Source of the DNA: Candidatus Paceibacter sp.
Lineage (GTDB): Bacteria; Patescibacteriota; Minisyncoccia; UBA6257; HR35
Assembly: GCA_023255765.1 (NCBI GenBank)
Contig: JAGDVT010000025.1
Location: 1-5,904, forward strand
Direction: 5' to 3'
Length of the DNA stretch: 5,904 bases
How positions within the stretch are numbered: position 1 is the first letter of the stretch; every line of letters begins with the position of its first letter. Positions 5,758 to 5,904 of this stretch are shown in pieces. The notes under the pieces were generated by a model. It worked only from the letters and a program-made list of their open reading frames with translations, was not told where the DNA came from and searched no databases. The position numbers were made by a program, and so were the translations under genes.

Positions 5758-5904
5758 ATATTTAAGATAGTTCTAATGAATATTAGTAAATCTAAAAATA
5801 AATTCCTATTCTTTAAATAAAATAAATCATATTCAAATTTAATTTTGCTTTCTTCTAGACTTCTTGCATATCTATAGTTTACCTGAGCCCATCCTGTTAT
5901 ACCT
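5754..5904 (-). CDS. C-terminal end of a bacterial sugar transferase (polyprenyl-phosphate glycosyl-1-phosphate transferase)
   Basis: Forty-nine codons and a TAA stop are visible; the gene enters from the right edge. The fragment opens with GITGWAQVNYRYARSLEES, which is the highly conserved GITGWAQV block near the end of the family (PF02397: WcaJ, WbaP, PglC and relatives). It then continues through KFEYDLFYLKNRNLFLDL and ends IFIRTILNI, again the normal family ending. These membrane enzymes move a sugar-1-phosphate from a nucleotide sugar onto undecaprenyl phosphate, the first step of building exopolysaccharide, capsule or glycoprotein glycans. Membrane segments and catalytic residues lie outside the window, so the short PglC type and the long WcaJ type cannot be told apart. 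The stop overlaps the stop of the convergent PriA-like gene. Confidence 0.88.
   Translation of the reverse strand, partial: GITGWAQVNYRYARSLEESKIKFEYDLFYLKNRNLFLDLLIFIRTILNI

Noticed and set aside
5773..5786. CTAAT-GAAT-ATTAG hairpin downstream of the PriA-like gene
   Set aside because: It is a 5-bp, AT-rich stem without a U-run and lies inside the sugar transferase coding sequence; short palindromes like this are expected by chance here.

Overview
The window is a dense, very AT-rich bacterial segment; by eye roughly three quarters of the bases are A or T. A bacterial assignment rests on MreB, ribosome recycling factor, the clamp-loader delta-prime subunit and a PriA-family protein. The best guess for lineage is the Patescibacteria (candidate phyla radiation), probably near the Parcubacteria. 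The reasons are a short RseP with a single PDZ domain, a short delta-prime without a zinc module, a 576-residue PriA relative stripped of its helicase motifs, almost no intergenic DNA, and starts without Shine-Dalgarno sequences. This is an inference from remembered family features, not from a search. TGA is used as a normal stop in four genes, which argues against the recoded Gracilibacteria/SR1 lineages. Heavy AGA and ATA codon use, purine-rich sense strands and an archaeal-looking nucleotidyltransferase would also fit a warm habitat, but weakly.

Layout from left to right: (1) 1-51, minus strand: the first 17 codons of an unidentified gene that runs off the left edge. It has its own candidate promoter at 61-88, and a perfect DnaA-box consensus at 97-105. 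(2) 106-4002, minus strand: a six-gene block read mreB, holB, a 52-codon membrane microprotein, frr, rseP, then a small MNT-type nucleotidyltransferase. Every junction overlaps: four are 4-bp ATGA overlaps and one is 8 bp. (3) 4003-4026: a 24-bp gap between the divergent start codons of mreB and the PriA-like gene. The candidate mreB promoter lies across this gap and inside the first codons of the PriA-like gene. (4) 4027-5757, plus strand: the degenerate PriA-like gene. (5) 5754-5904, minus strand: the C-terminus of a bacterial sugar transferase, whose stop codon overlaps the PriA-like stop tail to tail.

The six-gene block combines cell shape (MreB), replication (delta-prime), translation recycling (RRF) and membrane proteolysis (RseP). 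These jobs share no pathway, so the overlaps look like genome compaction plus coupled translation of housekeeping genes. The two points most worth follow-up are the PriA-like protein, which keeps all eight zinc-binding cysteines but has lost the ATPase motifs, and the apparently leaderless organisation of both recognisable promoters. I found no CRISPR array, insertion sequence, tRNA, rRNA or convincing intrinsic terminator.
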